NCBI RefSeq assembly: GCF_963576545.1
Contig: NC_083636.1
Coordinates: 6,526,356-6,590,355 of the forward strand
Direction: 5' to 3'
DNA: 64,000 nucleotides
Origin: Limanda limanda
Taxonomy: Eukaryota > Chordata > Actinopteri > Pleuronectiformes > Pleuronectidae
Shown piece after piece: positions 61,206 through 64,000 of this stretch. The stretch's first letter is position 1. Each line of letters begins with the position of its first letter. Under the pieces are notes generated by a model. It was not told the DNA's origin. It searched no databases and saw only the letters and a list, made by a program, of their open reading frames with translations. Position numbers and translations under genes: made by a program.

Positions 61206-61390
61206 TCCGCTCAGTGCTAATCAATCAGGCTGTGATAATGGCTCCCATGCCTAGCTGTCGACTGGAGGGGTCAAGGCATCCCGTGACCCAGCGCCCAGGG
61301 CCCAGGGGCCAAAGCCCCTCTCAGAATAGCACCCCAGGACGGACTCCCCTGGCTAATTGTCCAAGCCAGTGTCAGCCTTTTCAATGCCCC
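61206..61390. promoter_or_regulatory. Candidate conserved non-coding segment
   Basis: Unique GC-balanced sequence with TAATCAATCA and GCTAATTG cores and a GGCCCAGGGGCC-type palindrome. It is bracketed by simple sequence. The call is an impression from composition only. Confidence 0.22.
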
Positions 61391-61850
61391 CCCCCTCCCC
61401 TCCCTCCTCTCCTTCCACTTTCTCCCTCATTCCTCTCTCTTTCTTCTCCCCATTCCCTCCCCTCCTTCCCTCTTCACAACTCTCCCGATTCTCTCCCTTT
61501 CTACGCAACTGAGCAATCTCCACCAGCCAGCATGTACCAGCGTGGGGTTTGTGAGGTGGTGCTGGTGGTGGTGGTGGAAGGGGGGGGATGCAGATAGAGT
61601 GGAAGCTGGATGAAATAAAGAGCGAGTAGAGCTTAGGAGACACACAGAAACAGAGGGGGGGGGGGTATGCGAACAGGGAGAAAAGTTAATGAAAAGACGT
61701 GACAGGGACGAGGAGGGACAGTGTCAGAGAGGAGAGATCAGTGGCGGCAGCGGCAGCTCGCAGGGAGGGGAACGGGAGGCAAGGCAGGAGGACAAGAGAG
61801 GGACAGGCAGAGAAGAGGCAGGCGAGAGACTCTCTGTCCTCTCCCCCCCC
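61380..61850 (+). repeat. Pyrimidine tract then purine tract
   Basis: C/T-dominated at 61380-61500, purine-rich at 61600-61840, with G runs near 61577 and 61656 and a C11 run at about 61845. Frames here are Pro/Leu/Ser- or Arg/Gly-rich low complexity. Confidence 0.65.
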
Positions 61851-62050
61851 CCCCTGCCGACACATCACTCATATCGCTGCAGCGGAGTACTGTGACAGGT
61901 CCATCATCTCCCATCTGCATATCAATACATTTCTATAAATCACAGCCGGAGCAGCGTGCGTCTCGGGGAGTCCGCTAAGCATCCGCTCGGCCGTCCTCCA
62001 CAATGCAGCCAGCATACAGAACACAAGAGGACAGGGAGGACATGGGACAC
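61851..62050 (+). promoter_or_regulatory. Possible promoter-like segment
   Basis: CTATAAATC at about 61932-61940 is TATA-box-like and is followed by a GC- and CpG-richer stretch (GTGCGTCTCGGGGAGTCCGC) at a distance suited to a start site. No downstream gene can be identified, and the first ATG (62003) opens a frame that runs into CA repeats. It may be chance. Confidence 0.18.
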
Positions 62051-62098
62051 ACACTCTCACACACACACACACACACACACAGACACACAGACACACAG
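62049..62098 (+). repeat. (CA)n microsatellite, interrupted
   Basis: CA run followed by GACACACA units. Confidence 0.9.
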
Positions 62099-62761
62099 AA
62101 AAGAGTCCAGAGCAAACCCCACTCCAGCTCCGTGCAGTGGCATTCCTCTCATTCCAAGCGCACGCTGCTAATTAACAGCATTAGATCCCACGGACAGAGG
62201 GAGAGATTGATGGAGAGGTATTCCGCTGTTGCACTAGCCCCACATCACTATCCTCTGCACCTCTCCTTTGCTTCTGGCTATTCCTTCCTTCTCTTTTTTT
62301 GAGTCACAGTCCCTCAGACCCTTCCATCCAACTCTCTTTCCCTGTCAGGTCCTGGTCAGGCAGCGCTGAAGAAGAGCAAAGTCCCCCCCCCCAAAAAATG
62401 CAACAAAAAATAAAAATTCAAATCAAATGAATGAAAATCAATGGGCTACTCACTGTGAACCTCCTCTTTTTCTGTATTTCAGTTTTTTCCTGATATGTCA
62501 CTTCTTATCCTCTTCTCCACTGTAGCAAAGGGGAGTGTGTGTCTATCCCAGCGTGTGTGGTGTGTCAGTCCGATAGAGGACAGTTGCCGTCTGCGTGCAT
62601 GAGCATGCGTGTGTGTGCATGAGAGAGAGCGGGGAGAGAGGGAGAACGTGTGCGTCTGTCTCTGCGTCTCGCACTGCTCTGAGAGAGCAAGCCGAGGCTG
62701 TTTTAAACAGGCTGCTCTCCCCATGTGACCAGCCCAGCCACAGGCAGGAATACATTACAAA

Positions 62762-62836
62762 GACACACACACACACTCACACACACACACTCTCACTCTC
62801 TGTCTGTTGCTCTCTCTCTCTCTCTCTCTCTCTCTC
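62762..62836 (+). repeat. (CA)n then (CT)n compound microsatellite
   Basis: CA block at about 62763-62790 and pure CT block at 62812-62836, joined by mixed CT sequence. Confidence 0.9.
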
Positions 62837-64000
62837 CCACTCCCACCCATCCACACACCATGTCCATAGTGCACCCCCTAGCCACCGCTCAGGGTAGTGG
62901 AGGGACCAGCCCACACAGATAATAGATGTGCACACACACATGCACGGACACACAGCCTGTGCACACACATTTACAAACAGTGAGAACGAGAGGAGCAATG
63001 GGTATTTAGATGGAAGTGTGCAAGACACACACACAAACACAGTTTTACAGTATAAACACTAATACTGGCCTTGGGTCAGGTTCGGTCCCAGTGGCCGAAC
63101 AATATGCAGCAAACATTTGATTTTGTGAGTTAAAACAATTAACCTAAAGCCTTGTTATTGATTAATTGAAACAAGTTGGTACAACAACTCTGAGCTTGAG
63201 TTTACATTGATGCTGTTGGATGCAATTAGTTTCGCACAAATACCACAAAAAAAAGTTCAGACATAAATGTAAAACAAAAGATGGACATTAATGTGCATCG
63301 TATTGTTGCCTATAACAAAATGTAAAGAGCAACCAAGTGAACACAGAATCACACGGAAAACAAAAGAATAATAGATCCAATGCAATTAGAGACAATTCGT
63401 CCAATTACATGTTTTGTTCAATGTTTTTGACGTTTGCCTCCCTGGTGTGCTGGTGCAGCTTCACACCTGGAAGCACTGACCTTTTCAGTAATGGAAACCT
63501 TTTAAATCTGACCTTCTGTTGCAAGGCTGATACAATTGCATAACAGCTATTACACCTTGAAGAACAACAATGGAAAACACCACAGATGAAGTGCATCAAG
63601 TGAAATATATAGTGGTCGCCCCGAAGAAGTACATTTCCAAAATGCCACAGCCATATATATTATTTAAAGCCACAGCAGGATATGATGGTGCGAGTTGAGG
63701 TGATGACAAACTGACTCTCGAGAGAAAAGATTCTTGGAAAATAAATCCGACAGTTCGCCAAGACCACAAATCATATCATTATTCATCATAACTAATGCAG
63801 CCAGTGCAGCATTCAGACTACATGCATACCAATGGATGGTTGATCAGCTCCTGACACATTTATCATGTAACGCTCAGGAACGTTCAGCGTCACGTCGCTG
63901 CTCTGGAGAACCTCAGGACTGAAATGAATTACCGCTGAAAGTCATTTATTATCACCATAATACCCAGGAGGATATTTTCTATGATTACGAGCACAATTCA
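62837..64000. other. Non-coding DNA, no gene recognised
   Basis: CA-rich to about 63050, then unique AT-rich sequence to the window end. No supportable gene, RNA or mobile element. Confidence 0.55.

Overview
This window looks like nuclear DNA from a ray-finned fish, probably a teleost. The grounds are many long (CA/TG)n arrays, tRNA-derived SINE copies with heads and tails of the kind spread through teleost genomes, a hAT-type DNA transposon with an 8-bp target duplication, moderate AT content, and no long protein-coding frames. Nothing resembles a prokaryotic gene layout. Most of the window is non-coding: intergenic, or the inside of very large introns.

No gene can be named with confidence. 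Three short stretches look like possible exons from splice signals plus a protein-like open frame: 29581-29731 on the minus strand (terminal type), 45677-45857 on the plus strand (terminal type, with a polyadenylation signal about 180 bp after the stop), and 58129-58205 on the plus strand (77-bp internal type). A fourth, weaker frame lies at 4955-5128. I could not match any of them to a known protein.

The clearest discrete element is a complete 893-bp non-autonomous hAT-like transposon (43232-44124) with an 8-bp target duplication. On its minus strand it carries a decayed reading frame resembling a MADF (Myb/SANT-like) DNA-binding domain, interrupted by two in-frame TGA codons. tRNA-derived repeats lie at 16437-16483 (-), 18290-18395 (-), 22815-23020 (+), 25740-25960 (+) and 36865-37160 (+). 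A probable MITE fragment begins at 41752, and a less certain repeat lies at 50760-50990.

Simple sequence is abundant. It includes an uninterrupted (CA)85 at 47677-47846 and a (TG) array of about 28 units at 12108-12165. Long strand-asymmetric purine or pyrimidine tracts (for example 6524-7100, 12236-12955, 16840-17215, 32395-32960, 61380-61850) produce most of the long but meaningless open frames.

Between the repeats, several segments read like cis-regulatory DNA: 7400-7660, 15240-15480, 20100-20650, 51540-51650, 52000-53110 and 61210-61390. They hold repeated short motifs: GTCAGCA/CTTGTCA at 20161-20559, GCTAATAA at 52123-52740, octamers (ATTTGCAT/ATGCAAAT) across the window, an RFX X-box-like site at 51577, and several hairpins or palindromes. 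The overall picture is a repeat-punctuated gene desert or giant intron with candidate enhancers. That interpretation is inference and needs cross-species alignment and RNA evidence.
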